From: Rikenellaceae bacterium
GTDB taxonomy: Bacteria > Bacteroidota > Bacteroidia > Bacteroidales > Rikenellaceae
Assembly: GCA_015059845.1 (NCBI GenBank)
Contig: SUZR01000005.1
Coordinates: 1 to 64,000, forward strand
Direction of reading: 5' to 3'
Length of the DNA: 64,000 nucleotides
Below the pieces are notes generated by a model. The model was not told the DNA's origin. It searched no databases and was given only the letters and a program-made list of their open reading frames with translations. Within the stretch, counting starts at the first letter, position 1; every line of letters starts with the position of its first letter. Positions 8,138 through 17,371 of this stretch are shown here, one piece after another. The translations under genes and the position numbers were made by a program.

Positions 8138-10603
8138 ATGAGAAAGATTTTATTTCTGTCGGCCCTGCTGATTCTCCTCGCAGGCAGTGTTCAGGCTGAC
8201 AATCGTGAGAATGTACGCGAACGTAATCGTATGGCATTGGCCGAGCGTTTTACGGCCAGCAAATTGGAGAATATGCTCTTCTCGACAACCGTTGACCCCC
8301 ATTGGTTCAAGTCGGGAGAGAAATTCTGGTATAGCTACAAGACCAGCGAGGGTACACGCTGGTATGTCGTTGACCCCGCAACGCGCAAGCGTTCAGAGCT
8401 TTTCGACCACGACAAGCTGGCAGCCGAGCTGACTGAGATTGTCAAGGACCCCTTCATCGCGGCACAACTCCCCATCACCAACCTTGAGGTTGATGAGGAT
8501 GGCCAGACCTTCACCTTCGAGGTGCGTTCATCACAGGATGCAAAGCCCAAGAAGCTCTCTAAGGAGGACTCTCTGGCGGGCAAGAAGCCCAAGAAGGTAA
8601 GAGGCAAGGAGGTATTTTACTTCTCTTACGACAGCAAGACTCAGAAGCTCACACACCTGAAAGATAAGGAGAAGGAGACAAAGCAGCTGCCCTGGGCATC
8701 TGTTTCGCCCGATGGCAAGACGGTTGTATATGCTAAGGATTTGAATCTCTACCGTATGTCACGTGAGGATTATGAGAAGCTGAAGAAGGATGAGAAGGAC
8801 TCTACCATCACCGAGATTCAGATTACAACCGACGGTGTGAAGGACTTCGGCTACGGACAGCCCCACTACCTGCTCAACACCGACACGCTGCTGAATGGTA
8901 AGCGTCGCCCTGCATACGGTGTATGGTCACCCGACTCACGCTACTTCGCAACTATCGTATCGGACGAGCGTCACCTGAAGGATTTGTGGGTTATTAACCC
9001 TATCGCGGAGCCTCGCCCCACACTGGAGACATACAAGTATCAGATGCCTGGTGAGAAGGAGAATCCTATCGAGTATCTCTACATCTTCGATATGCAGAAC
9101 AACTCGCGCAAGGAGGTTACAACCGCCCGCTTCAAGGACCAGACCCTCTCTATCGCACGCAAGCCCCGCGAGCAGAAGCAGCGCCATATGTACGACCAGC
9201 CTAATGTTTGGTTGGGCGATGCAAACCGCTTGTTCGTAACACGCTCAAGCCGCGACCTGCACCGCATTGACATCTGCTCATACACCATCGGTCAGGATAC
9301 ATTGTGTCCCATCATTGAGGAGCGTATGAATACCTATATTGAAGTACGTCCCCTCTCGGCTGTAAATGGTGGCAAGGAGCTTATCCAGTGGAGCGAGCGT
9401 GACGGCTGGGCACACCTCTACCTCTACGACGACAAGGGCACGCTCAAGCGCCGCCTTACCTCAGGCCCGTGGCACGTACACCAGATTTTGAAGGTGGACG
9501 AGAAGGCTCGCAAGGTATATTTCACCGGTATGGGCCGCGAGAAGGATGAGAACCCCTACTACCAGCACCTCTACTCGGTAAGCCTTGATGGTGGCGAGGT
9601 GAAGCTGCTAAACAAGGGTGATTACTTCCACACCTCGCAGGTGGATGATGCCTGCCGTTACTTTGTGGATAACTACTCACGTGTAGATACCGTTCCCGAG
9701 ACAGCACTCTACGACTGCTTGGGCAACAAGATTATGACGCTCGAGACCAGCGACTTCTCACAGCTGTTGGCCAACGGATATAAGTTCCCCGAGCCCTTCA
9801 AGGTGAAGGCTGCCGACGGTGTTACGGACCTCTATGGTGTTATGTATAAGCCCTTTGATTTCGACTCTACGAAGCTCTACCCCATCGTTGACTACGTATA
9901 TCCCGGTCCGCAGGTGGAGGCTACAACATACCCCTACACACGTATGAGCGTTCGCACCGACCGTCTGGCGCAGGCTGGCTTTATCGTTATCACCGTAGGT
10001 AACCGCGGAGGTCACCCCGACCGCTCGAAGTGGTACCACAACTACGGCTACGGCAACCTGCGTGACTATGGCCTGGCAGACCAGAAGGCAGCTATTGAGC
10101 AACTGGCGGCACGCTACGACTATATTGATATTGAGCGTGTTGGTATTCACGGACACTCTGGCGGTGGTTTTATGTCAACGGCTGCTATTTTGCAGTACCC
10201 CGACTTCTTCAAGGCAGCCGTATCGTGCGCTGGAAACCACGACAACAAGATTTACAACCGCTGGTGGAGTGAAACTCACCACGGCGTGAAGGAGCAGGTT
10301 AGCGACAAGGGTGACACCACATTTGTTTACAAAATCAGCAGCAACCCAGAAATTGCCAAGCAGCTGAAGGGCCACCTGTTGCTCGTACACGGCGAGATTG
10401 ACAACAATGTCCACCCAGGCAACACCTCTCGTGTAGTGAACGCCCTGATTCGCGCCAACAAGCGTTTCGATATGCTCTATCTGCCCACGCAGCGCCACGG
10501 CTTTGGCGATATGAACGAGTATTTCTACTGGCGACTGGTTGACCACTTCACTGACTATCTTATCGATGGCCGCACAAAAGAGGTGGATATACCGCAACGA
10601 TAA
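8138..10603 (+). CDS. Secreted S9 family prolyl oligopeptidase / DPP-IV-like peptidase
   Basis: This 821-residue protein has a signal peptide (residues 1-20, ending VQA), then a beta-propeller N-terminal domain with DPP-IV-like blades (ASVSPDGKTVVYAKD, GVWSPDSRYFA), and a C-terminal alpha/beta hydrolase domain from about residue 590. The nucleophile serine is in GHSGGG, the acid in HGEIDNNVHP and the histidine in RHGFGD. The family removes dipeptides or cleaves peptides next to proline, here in the periplasm. It carries a Lys-rich insertion near residues 130-160 that the other S9 enzyme (60799) lacks. It is followed 6 nt later by a lipoprotein gene. Confidence 0.9.
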   Translation: MRKILFLSALLILLAGSVQADNRENVRERNRMALAERFTASKLENMLFSTTVDPHWFKSGEKFWYSYKTSEGTRWYVVDPATRKRSELFDHDKLAAELTEIVKDPFIAAQLPITNLEVDEDGQTFTFEVRSSQDAKPKKLSKEDSLAGKKPKKVRGKEVFYFSYDSKTQKLTHLKDKEKETKQLPWASVSPDGKTVVYAKDLNLYRMSREDYEKLKKDEKDSTITEIQITTDGVKDFGYGQPHYLLNTDTLLNGKRRPAYGVWSPDSRYFATIVSDERHLKDLWVINPIAEPRPTLETYKYQMPGEKENPIEYLYIFDMQNNSRKEVTTARFKDQTLSIARKPREQKQRHMYDQPNVWLGDANRLFVTRSSRDLHRIDICSYTIGQDTLCPIIEERMNTYIEVRPLSAVNGGKELIQWSERDGWAHLYLYDDKGTLKRRLTSGPWHVHQILKVDEKARKVYFTGMGREKDENPYYQHLYSVSLDGGEVKLLNKGDYFHTSQVDDACRYFVDNYSRVDTVPETALYDCLGNKIMTLETSDFSQLLANGYKFPEPFKVKAADGVTDLYGVMYKPFDFDSTKLYPIVDYVYPGPQVEATTYPYTRMSVRTDRLAQAGFIVITVGNRGGHPDRSKWYHNYGYGNLRDYGLADQKAAIEQLAARYDYIDIERVGIHGHSGGGFMSTAAILQYPDFFKAAVSCAGNHDNKIYNRWWSETHHGVKEQVSDKGDTTFVYKISSNPEIAKQLKGHLLLVHGEIDNNVHPGNTSRVVNALIRANKRFDMLYLPTQRHGFGDMNEYFYWRLVDHFTDYLIDGRTKEVDIPQR

Positions 10604-10609
10604 AAGATT

Positions 10610-11503
10610 ATGAAACAAACAATTAAAACAATATTAGGACTTCTCGTGGCCTTCGTGGTCACGGGATGTTCTTCATTCTACGAGAATCATCTCGCCATCT
10701 GCGGAGGCGAGGAGGTGCGAATCGTCGATATGAGCAAATCCGAAGGCCGCAACCTGCACGAGGTGTGGAGCTGGCGCATTGACGAGCCCACCGAGGGACT
10801 ACCTGCCGAGTACAGCAAGTATCTTATGCCGCTGGATGAGTGTAAGTTCGTGGATGGCAACAGAAAACTGCTGCTCACATCATCGCATAGTGCCGTAGTG
10901 CTGCTCGACATCAAGAGCCGCAAGTGCGACTTCGACGCCCGCGTACCGATGGCTCACTCGGCCGATCTGCTGCCCAACAATCGTATTGCGGTGGCTCTCT
11001 CAACCAATAAGAAGGGTAACTCGCTGGAGATATACGACATAGCTCAGCCCGAGAAGGTACTATTCCGCGACTCGCTCTACTCGGGTCACGGTGCGGTATG
11101 GCACGCCGAGCGCGAGAGTCTGTATGCCTTGGGATATGACGTGCTGCGCGAATACAAACTCAAGGATTGGCAGACGGCAACACCATCTTTGGAGTTGGTG
11201 GCATCGTGGCCCATACCCATTCGCTCGGGACACGACTTGGTGAAGGTTGATGCGCAGAATATGTTGGTTTCGGGTCACGAGGGTGTTATGTGGTTTAATG
11301 TTGAGAGTGGCGAGTTCGAGCCCTTCGAGCCGTTGAAGAACACCGTAAATGTAAAATCAGTCAACTACAATAAAAACCTTAATCGCCTGATTTACACCAA
11401 GGGCGAGATTAGCTGGTGGACACACAACGTCTATCAGGTCAACCCCGACAAGACCATCACCATCGATAGTATGAATATCTACAAGGTGCGCCCCGCGTGG
11501 TAG
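10610..11503 (+). CDS. Beta-propeller-like lipoprotein, probably DUF6528
   Basis: This 297-residue protein has a lipoprotein signal (lipobox VTGC at about residues 17-20). The mature part has repeated blade-like segments (RKLLLTSSHSAVVLLD, NRIAVALSTN, SGHGAVWH, GHDLVKVD, SGHEGVMW) consistent with a propeller. It resembles proteins I associate with DUF6528, with no established reaction. It lies 6 nt after the S9 peptidase and is the last gene of that operon. It probably sits at the cell envelope as a binding or accessory protein. No catalytic motif is visible. Confidence 0.7.
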   Translation: MKQTIKTILGLLVAFVVTGCSSFYENHLAICGGEEVRIVDMSKSEGRNLHEVWSWRIDEPTEGLPAEYSKYLMPLDECKFVDGNRKLLLTSSHSAVVLLDIKSRKCDFDARVPMAHSADLLPNNRIAVALSTNKKGNSLEIYDIAQPEKVLFRDSLYSGHGAVWHAERESLYALGYDVLREYKLKDWQTATPSLELVASWPIPIRSGHDLVKVDAQNMLVSGHEGVMWFNVESGEFEPFEPLKNTVNVKSVNYNKNLNRLIYTKGEISWWTHNVYQVNPDKTITIDSMNIYKVRPAW

Positions 11504-11520
11504 AATCTTCTTTTAATAAA

Positions 11521-11689
11521 AAAGAGGGTGTCTAACAAGTCAAGTTAGCACCCTCTTATTTTTAGAAATTGTATAACAAGAGCTATTTTTAAGCTGGTCG
11601 CAGGCCGAGAAAGCGCAGTTTACTGTGCGTAAATGAGCATTTCGAGGGCAAGCCAGATGCCGAAAGAGCCTTGTTATACAGTTTCTATT
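11521..11689. repeat. Structured intergenic repeat, copy 1
   Basis: A non-coding element of about 170 bp, nearly identical to 35061-35231. It consists of a terminator-like hairpin followed by a segment bounded by near-perfect 20-bp inverted repeats (AGAAATTGTATAACAAGAGC and the complement of AGCCTTGTTATACAGTTTCT). It fills the gap between two convergent genes and ends against the stop codon of the DusB-like gene. Confidence 0.8.
11522..11557. terminator. Bidirectional terminator inside repeat copy 1
   Basis: The stem AAGAGGGTG-CTAAC / GTTAG-CACCCTCTT has one bulged T and a 7-nt loop, with A-runs on the left and T-rich sequence on the right. It serves the convergent genes on both sides. Confidence 0.75.
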
Positions 11690-12712
11690 TTATATCTCGT
11701 GCGATAATGATGGCGGCACAGCACCGCTCATATCAAAATCGCCCCAACGCTCAGCAACATAATCAAGCGTAGAGTTTATCTCGTCAACATCGTACAACGT
11801 CACCAACTTCAAGCGCGTCTGCTTAAAGTCGGGCAGACCCTTAAAGTAGTTTGACAGGTGGCGACGCATCTCAAGGATTCCTACCCTATCGCCCTTAATC
11901 TCAAGCGACTTGGCAAGATGCTCCTTAGCAATAGCCACACGCTCCACAACCGATGGCTGCGGCATAACCTCACCCGTCTGCATAAAGTGCTTCACCTCCT
12001 TAAAAATCCAGGGTCGGCCATACGTTGCACGGCCAATCATCACTCCATCCACACCATACGTATCGAACATCTGCTTCGCCTTCGGACCCGAATCCACGTC
12101 GCCATTACCGATAATGGGAATCTCGATTGAGGGGTGATGCTTCACCTCGCCAATAAGTGTCCAGTCGGCTTCGCCACGATACATCTGCGAGCGAGTACGG
12201 CCGTGAATCGTAAGAGCCTTAATACCCGTATCTTGCAGGCGCAGAGCTATATCCATAATATTCTTCGACTCCTCGTCCCAGCCCAGGCGCGTCTTGACCG
12301 TAACGGGCGTGTTGACCGCCTCGACAATCTGTCGTGTCATCTCCACCATCAGCGGCACATCGCGCATCATACCCGAGCCGGCACCTCGACCCGCAATCTT
12401 CTTGACGGGGCAGCCGAAGTTAATATCAATAAAATCGGGATGTGCCGTCTCGGCGATACGTGCCGCCTCAACCATAGGCTCAATCAGATGGCCATAAATC
12501 TGAATACCTACGGGCCGCTCGGCCTCATCGATATTGAGCTTTGCACGCGACTTCCAGGCATCGCGTATAAGACCATCCGACGAAATAAACTCCGTTGTCA
12601 CCACATCCGCCCCGAAACGCTTGCACATATATCGGAACGAAGGGTCGGTCACATCCTCCATCGGCGCCAAAAAGAGCGGCTTGTCGCCTAAATCTATATT
12701 GCCTATCTTCAT
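11690..12712 (-). CDS. dusB: tRNA-dihydrouridine synthase, DusB-like
   Basis: This 340-residue flavoprotein is predicted to reduce uridine to dihydrouridine in tRNA D-loops using FMN and NADPH. Family motifs are APMEDVTDPSFR at the N-terminus, the active-site cysteine in INFGCPVKKI, KTRLGWD, TIHGRTRSQMY, and GNGDVDSG in the phosphate-binding region. The subtype (DusB rather than DusA or DusC) is inferred from general similarity to the NifR3-like group. It has its own -7 box at 12732-12739 and is convergent with the preceding operon across the structured repeat. Confidence 0.88.
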   Translation of the reverse strand: MKIGNIDLGDKPLFLAPMEDVTDPSFRYMCKRFGADVVTTEFISSDGLIRDAWKSRAKLNIDEAERPVGIQIYGHLIEPMVEAARIAETAHPDFIDINFGCPVKKIAGRGAGSGMMRDVPLMVEMTRQIVEAVNTPVTVKTRLGWDEESKNIMDIALRLQDTGIKALTIHGRTRSQMYRGEADWTLIGEVKHHPSIEIPIIGNGDVDSGPKAKQMFDTYGVDGVMIGRATYGRPWIFKEVKHFMQTGEVMPQPSVVERVAIAKEHLAKSLEIKGDRVGILEMRRHLSNYFKGLPDFKQTRLKLVTLYDVDEINSTLDYVAERWGDFDMSGAVPPSLSHEI

Positions 12713-12731
12713 AATCTTGATATTTCAAGGA

Positions 12732-12739
12732 CAAAAATA
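12732..12739 (-). promoter_or_regulatory. -7 box of dusB
   Basis: TATTTTTG on the minus strand, 19 nt before the start codon, implying a very short leader. Confidence 0.5.
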
Positions 12740-12824
12740 CGAAAAAGAAACGAAAATAGAGTTTCGTCGTATGTAATTACGCCTTAAATAGAGCTATGCG
12801 AGATTGTAATGATAAAATTATTCG

Positions 12825-12832
12825 TATCTTTG
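12825..12832 (+). promoter_or_regulatory. -7 box of argS
   Basis: TATCTTTG followed by CA, with a TTG 18 nt upstream that fits the -33 element. Confidence 0.75.
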
Positions 12833-12868
12833 CAAAGATATTAAGACAAGAAAATTAACACAAAAGAT

Positions 12869-14647
12869 ATGAACGCAGAAACCTTTATTTCACAAATCGT
12901 CACTTCGGCCATCACGGCATTGTATGGTGAGGTGAATCCCGCACAGGTACAGATTCAGAAGACTCGCAAGGAGTTTGAGGGTGACTACACGTTGGTAACA
13001 TTCCCGCTGCTTAAGATGAGCCGCAAGTCACCCGAGGCCACCGCAACCGAGATTGGCGAGTACGTGGTAGCCAACAACGAGCAAATCAGCGCATTCAACG
13101 TTATCAAAGGCTTCCTGAATCTCTCAATAGCCCCCACATTCTGGGCTGAGCGTTTTGCCGAGGCTGCCACTGACGAGAATTTTGGTATGGCAGCACCATC
13201 GGGTCGCACCGTGATGATTGAGTACTCATCGCCCAACACCAACAAGCCTCTGCACTTGGGTCACATCCGTAACAATCTGCTCGGATACTCTGTGGCACAG
13301 ATTCTTAAGGCGAACGGACACAACGTTATCAAGGTAAACCTTGTAAACGATAGAGGTATTCACATCTGCAAGTCTATGCTGGCGTGGAAGCTCTACGGTG
13401 GTGGCGAGACCCCCGCATCATCGGGTATGAAGGGTGACCACCTGGTTGGTAAGTACTACGTTGAGTTCGACAAGCACTACAAGGCACAGATTAAGGAGCT
13501 CGTTGCCGAGGGTATGAGCGAGGATGAGGCTAAGAAGAAGGCTCCCATTATGCTCGAGGCGCAGGAGATGTTGCGCAAGTGGGAAGCTAAAGACCCCGAG
13601 GTATATGAGTTGTGGCAGACAATGAACGGCTGGGTATATGACGGTTTCGATGTGACATACAAGGCTCTGGGTGTTGACTTCGACAAGGTTTACTACGAGT
13701 CACAAACCTACCTCTTGGGTAAGAGTCTGGTTCAGGATGGTCTGGATAAGGGTGTATTCTTCCGTAAGGAGGATAACTCCGTATGGATTGACCTTGAGGC
13801 TGATGGCTTGGACCAGAAGTTGCTATTGCGCGGCGATGGCACATCGGTATATATGACTCAGGATTTGGGTACTGCACTGAGCCGTTTCGAGGAGAACAAG
13901 CTCGACGATATGATATATGTTGTGGGTAACGAGCAGAACTACCACTTCCAGGTGCTGAAGCTCGTGCTGAAGAAGCTCGGCTACGAGTGGAGCGACAACA
14001 TCTACCACCTCTCTTATGGTATGGTTGAGTTGCCTGAGGGTAAGATGAAGTCACGCGAGGGTACGGTTGTCGATGCCGACGATTTGATTGCCGATATGGT
14101 TGAGACCGCCCGCGAGATGTCAAACGAGCTGGGTAAGCTGGACGGCTGCTCGCAGGAGGAGGCTGACGCCATCTGCTCGATGGTAGGCCTGGGTGCCTTG
14201 AAGTACTTTATCCTGAAGGTTGACCCCAAGAAGACAATGTTGTTCGATCCCCGCGAGTCTATCGATTTCAACGGTAATACAGGCCCCTTCGTACAGTACA
14301 CTCACGCACGTATCTGCTCTATTCTGCGCAAGGCTGACGAGGCTGGCATTGACTACAAGTCGCACAACTGCACCGAGCTGCTCGCCGAGGAGATTGAGCT
14401 TATCAAGTCGCTGACCGACTTCCCCGCTGTTGTTGCATCGGCTGGCGAGAACTTCTCTCCTTCGATTATCGCAGCCTACGCTTACGACTTGGCCAAGACC
14501 TTCAACGGCTACTACCACGACCACTCAATTCTTCGCGAGGAGAACGAGGAGAAGCGCCGTATGCGTGTTATGCTGGCCGCTATGGTTGCCCGCACAATCA
14601 GCAAGGCTATGAAGTTGTTGGGCATTGACGTGCCGCAGAGAATGTAA
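12869..14647 (+). CDS. argS: Arginyl-tRNA synthetase
   Basis: This 592-residue class I synthetase charges tRNA-Arg. An N-terminal additional domain (about 1-100) is followed by the Rossmann catalytic domain with the HIGH-type signature HLGHIRNN. The loop GKMKSREGT stands in for KMSKS, as is usual for ArgS. The alpha-helical anticodon-binding domain (about 470-592) contains the typical QYTHARICS segment. Its length is normal for the family. A GH43 gene follows after 8 nt and may be read through from the argS promoter. Confidence 0.96.
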   Translation: MNAETFISQIVTSAITALYGEVNPAQVQIQKTRKEFEGDYTLVTFPLLKMSRKSPEATATEIGEYVVANNEQISAFNVIKGFLNLSIAPTFWAERFAEAATDENFGMAAPSGRTVMIEYSSPNTNKPLHLGHIRNNLLGYSVAQILKANGHNVIKVNLVNDRGIHICKSMLAWKLYGGGETPASSGMKGDHLVGKYYVEFDKHYKAQIKELVAEGMSEDEAKKKAPIMLEAQEMLRKWEAKDPEVYELWQTMNGWVYDGFDVTYKALGVDFDKVYYESQTYLLGKSLVQDGLDKGVFFRKEDNSVWIDLEADGLDQKLLLRGDGTSVYMTQDLGTALSRFEENKLDDMIYVVGNEQNYHFQVLKLVLKKLGYEWSDNIYHLSYGMVELPEGKMKSREGTVVDADDLIADMVETAREMSNELGKLDGCSQEEADAICSMVGLGALKYFILKVDPKKTMLFDPRESIDFNGNTGPFVQYTHARICSILRKADEAGIDYKSHNCTELLAEEIELIKSLTDFPAVVASAGENFSPSIIAAYAYDLAKTFNGYYHDHSILREENEEKRRMRVMLAAMVARTISKAMKLLGIDVPQRM

Positions 14648-14655
14648 TAATACCT

Positions 14656-15651
14656 ATGAAGAGATTAAGCATCATCGTTTTACTTGCAGCCGCACTCTGC
14701 TCGTGCTCGGGCATTAAGGGTGACGCTGTGGCAACATACACCAACCCCGTTATCGACCGCGATGCACCCGACCCTACGGTTATCCGTGCCGAGGATGGAA
14801 CATTCTACGCCTACGCTACGTGGCGCGACAGAAATATTCCCGTCTATAAATCTACGGATATGGTAAACTGGGAGTATCAGGGTGGTATATTTGCCAAGGG
14901 CGAGGTACCGCAGTTTGTACCGAAGGCTGCTATCTGGGCCCCCGACATCAACTACATTGAGGGTAAATATGTTCTTTACTTCTCGATGTCAACGTGGGGT
15001 GGCGAGTGGGATGCCTGCATCGGTCGTGCCGTATCGGACTCTCCGACAGGCCCATTCCGTGATGCGAAGATGCTCTTTCAGGGTAAACACATCGGCGTAC
15101 AGAACTCTATTGACCCCGTTGTTTTTCAGGAGGATGGTCGCAAGTATCTGGCGTGGGGCAGCTTCCACGGCATCTATCTGACTGAGCTTACTGAAGATGG
15201 CCTTGAGGTGGATGATATTCACAACCTCACACGCATTGCCGGCACCGCCTATGAGGGCACATATATCCACAAGCGTGGCGATTACTACTATCTCTTCGCC
15301 TCAACGGGCAGCTGCTGCGAGGGTTTGAAGAGTACCTACCAGACTGTTGTGGGCCGCAGCAAATCGCTCTACGGTCCCTATGTTGATAAGAATGGCGGTC
15401 GTATGCTGGATAACTGCCACGAGATACTCCTCTCGGGTGATGAGAATGTGAAGGGCACAGGCCACGACTCGCAAATCATCACCGACGACAGAGGTCAGGA
15501 TTGGATTTTCTACCACGCCTACGACACAAAAGCGCCAAACGCAGGCCGTAAGATGTATATGGACCGTGTGACGTGGGTTGATGGCTGGCCGCATATAGGT
15601 GTTGACGGACACGCCGTGATGAGTGGCCAGGCACCATACATCAAGAAGTAA
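14656..15651 (+). CDS. GH43 family glycosidase lipoprotein
   Basis: This 331-residue protein has a lipoprotein signal (residues 1-19, cysteine in CSCSG) and a five-bladed GH43 propeller. The catalytic base aspartate is likely in DAPDPTV near the N-terminus, the pKa-modulating aspartate in NSIDPVVF, and the general acid glutamate in YEGTYIHKRG. GH43 enzymes are arabinanases, arabinofuranosidases or xylosidases. The arrangement looks arabinanase-like, but substrate is not decided by sequence alone. It sits 8 nt after argS, an odd partner, with a strong terminator after it. Confidence 0.85.
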   Translation: MKRLSIIVLLAAALCSCSGIKGDAVATYTNPVIDRDAPDPTVIRAEDGTFYAYATWRDRNIPVYKSTDMVNWEYQGGIFAKGEVPQFVPKAAIWAPDINYIEGKYVLYFSMSTWGGEWDACIGRAVSDSPTGPFRDAKMLFQGKHIGVQNSIDPVVFQEDGRKYLAWGSFHGIYLTELTEDGLEVDDIHNLTRIAGTAYEGTYIHKRGDYYYLFASTGSCCEGLKSTYQTVVGRSKSLYGPYVDKNGGRMLDNCHEILLSGDENVKGTGHDSQIITDDRGQDWIFYHAYDTKAPNAGRKMYMDRVTWVDGWPHIGVDGHAVMSGQAPYIKK

Positions 15652-15670
15652 ATAGCATATCAATAAAATA

Positions 15671-15696
15671 CCCCGACTAACCAAAATTAGTCGGGG
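15671..15696. terminator. Bidirectional terminator between GH43 and DUF5606 genes
   Basis: A perfect 10-bp stem, CCCCGACTAA / TTAGTCGGGG, with a 6-nt loop and A/T-rich flanks, between convergent genes. Confidence 0.85.
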
Positions 15697-15718
15697 TTAT
15701 TTTATATCAAAGAGGCAA

Positions 15719-16135
15719 TTACTCCTCCTCTGCTACCTCCTCTTCGGGCAATGTAAACTCAGTCAGGCCTGCGCCAATCAAGATGTTGAACCAAGCAAAA
15801 GCCTTCTTTATATCCGATACGTGTACACGCTCGCGGTCATACTCGGGAAGAACGGCTGCGAACTCAGCCTTGAGCTTATCAGCAGACTCCTTGTGAGAGA
15901 TTGCAGCAGCGCCGTTGGTGTGAGCGTACATACGTGTGAACACCTCTGCCAAAGCGATATCCTCACCCTCGGTGAACATAGAAATCTCTGCCAAAGCACT
16001 TACGCGAGATGTAGCCGATGCGTTCATACGACGACCATCCTCCAACGACTCAACGATAATACCACGTGTTGACTGAGCAACATACTTGTAAAGGCCGGGC
16101 ATACCCGAAATTGCCAAAATATCCTTAAATTCCAT
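15719..16135 (-). CDS. DUF5606 family protein
   Basis: This 138-residue cytosolic protein belongs to a small Bacteroidetes-specific family. The N-terminus (DILAISGMPGLYKYVAQ) is SH3-barrel-like, and the middle is helical. The C-terminus ends in an acidic tail (LPEEEVAEEE). No reaction is known for the family and no catalytic motif is visible. It lies 29 nt downstream of the MscS gene on the same strand, so co-transcription is possible. Confidence 0.75.
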   Translation of the reverse strand: MEFKDILAISGMPGLYKYVAQSTRGIIVESLEDGRRMNASATSRVSALAEISMFTEGEDIALAEVFTRMYAHTNGAAAISHKESADKLKAEFAAVLPEYDRERVHVSDIKKAFAWFNILIGAGLTEFTLPEEEVAEEE

Positions 16136-16164
16136 AATATAATTTATTATTTAATAATTTTCTA

Positions 16165-17106
16165 TTATTCATTAGCCACCTGCTTGTCATCGCAGATATG
16201 TACATCCAACTGCGGGAAGGGGAAGTTAGCCCCGTGCTTAGGCAGCTCCTTATAGAAGGCCTCTGTCACTGCATCATACAAGCCCCAATACTCTGAGTTA
16301 AGCACCCACGCACGCGCCTCAATAACCACTGCACTATCGGCCAAAGCGTCGATACGAACATAAGGCTCGGGCGAACTCAGGGCGCGGCCATCACGAATGA
16401 TAATATCAAGCATCGCTGCGCGTATCGCATCATAATCATCACCATAGGCAACCGACACCTTCCAGCTGCAACGGCGTGTTGTGGAGGTCGAATAGTTGTT
16501 GATTATGGATGTTGAGATTGCGTTATTGGGAATGTAAATCGTCTTTTTGTCGGTAGTATAAATCACTGTGTTAAACAGGCTTATGCTTGCCACCGTGCCA
16601 CTCACACCCTGCGCCTCGATAAAATCACCCACGCGATACGGACGAAGCACCAAAATCATAATACCACCTGCGAAGTTCTGCAACGTGCCACTCAATGCCA
16701 TACCTATGGCCAAACCCATAGAGGCCAACACCGCCAGGAACGACGAGGAGTTAAATCCAAGCGTCGAGACAATAATCAAGGCGATTAGAACATATCCCAA
16801 CACCTTTACGGCTGTCAATATAAACGAGTGCAACGACACCTCCACGCCTCGGCGGGTCATAATGGCATCCACCAACACCAACAGCTTGCGCAACAACCAA
16901 CGACCGACATAATATATCGCCAGCGAGATAAGGAACTTTATACCCGTCCACACGAGCCAGTTTGCCATCTCACTCCATATATTTTTTACAAAATCCTCAC
17001 TGGCAAGATTCCTAATAGTCTCCGCAAAGCGTGCCTTCTGCACACTATCGGGAACAATCAGATTCTCGATTTTCTCCGCCTCACTCTGTAAAAATATATT
17101 CAACAT
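16165..17106 (-). CDS. MscS family mechanosensitive channel
   Basis: This 313-residue inner-membrane protein is predicted to open under membrane tension and release solutes during hypo-osmotic shock. A hydrophilic N-terminal helix (1-50) is followed by three membrane segments (about 52-72, 90-112 and 118-160). The pore-lining TM3 is glycine/alanine-rich (SMGLAIGMALSGTLQNFAGG). The cytoplasmic beta domain has the RPYRVGDFIEAQGVSGTV signature. The C-terminal alpha/beta domain is present. The length is near E. coli MscS (286). A -7 box at 17155-17162 lies upstream. Confidence 0.9.
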   Translation of the reverse strand: MLNIFLQSEAEKIENLIVPDSVQKARFAETIRNLASEDFVKNIWSEMANWLVWTGIKFLISLAIYYVGRWLLRKLLVLVDAIMTRRGVEVSLHSFILTAVKVLGYVLIALIIVSTLGFNSSSFLAVLASMGLAIGMALSGTLQNFAGGIMILVLRPYRVGDFIEAQGVSGTVASISLFNTVIYTTDKKTIYIPNNAISTSIINNYSTSTTRRCSWKVSVAYGDDYDAIRAAMLDIIIRDGRALSSPEPYVRIDALADSAVVIEARAWVLNSEYWGLYDAVTEAFYKELPKHGANFPFPQLDVHICDDKQVANE

Positions 17107-17154
17107 AAACGCTATTTCATTATCTCGGCCTCAAGCCCTCAAACTTTTGCTCGG

Positions 17155-17162
17155 CAAAAATA
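17155..17162 (-). promoter_or_regulatory. -7 box of the MscS gene
   Basis: TATTTTTG on the minus strand, about 48 nt before the start codon. Confidence 0.5.
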
Positions 17163-17325
17163 GTGATTATCTCTGAAAAATCTAACGAATAAGAGAAAAT
17201 AATGATAGCGACACGGCTATTCAATATTGTAACTTTATAATTAATGATAGCTAATCGGAAAATGATACTTAACCCGCCGGCAACCATAAAATCCTCAATT
17301 TTCTAAGTCTTTCAAATTTTATTCA

Positions 17326-17333
17326 TATATTTG
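17326..17333 (+). promoter_or_regulatory. -7 box of the M3 peptidase gene
   Basis: TATATTTG, 38 nt before the start codon at 17372. Confidence 0.75.
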
Positions 17334-17371
17334 TAAAATAATTTATACAAATTGACCAAAACAGATTAAAT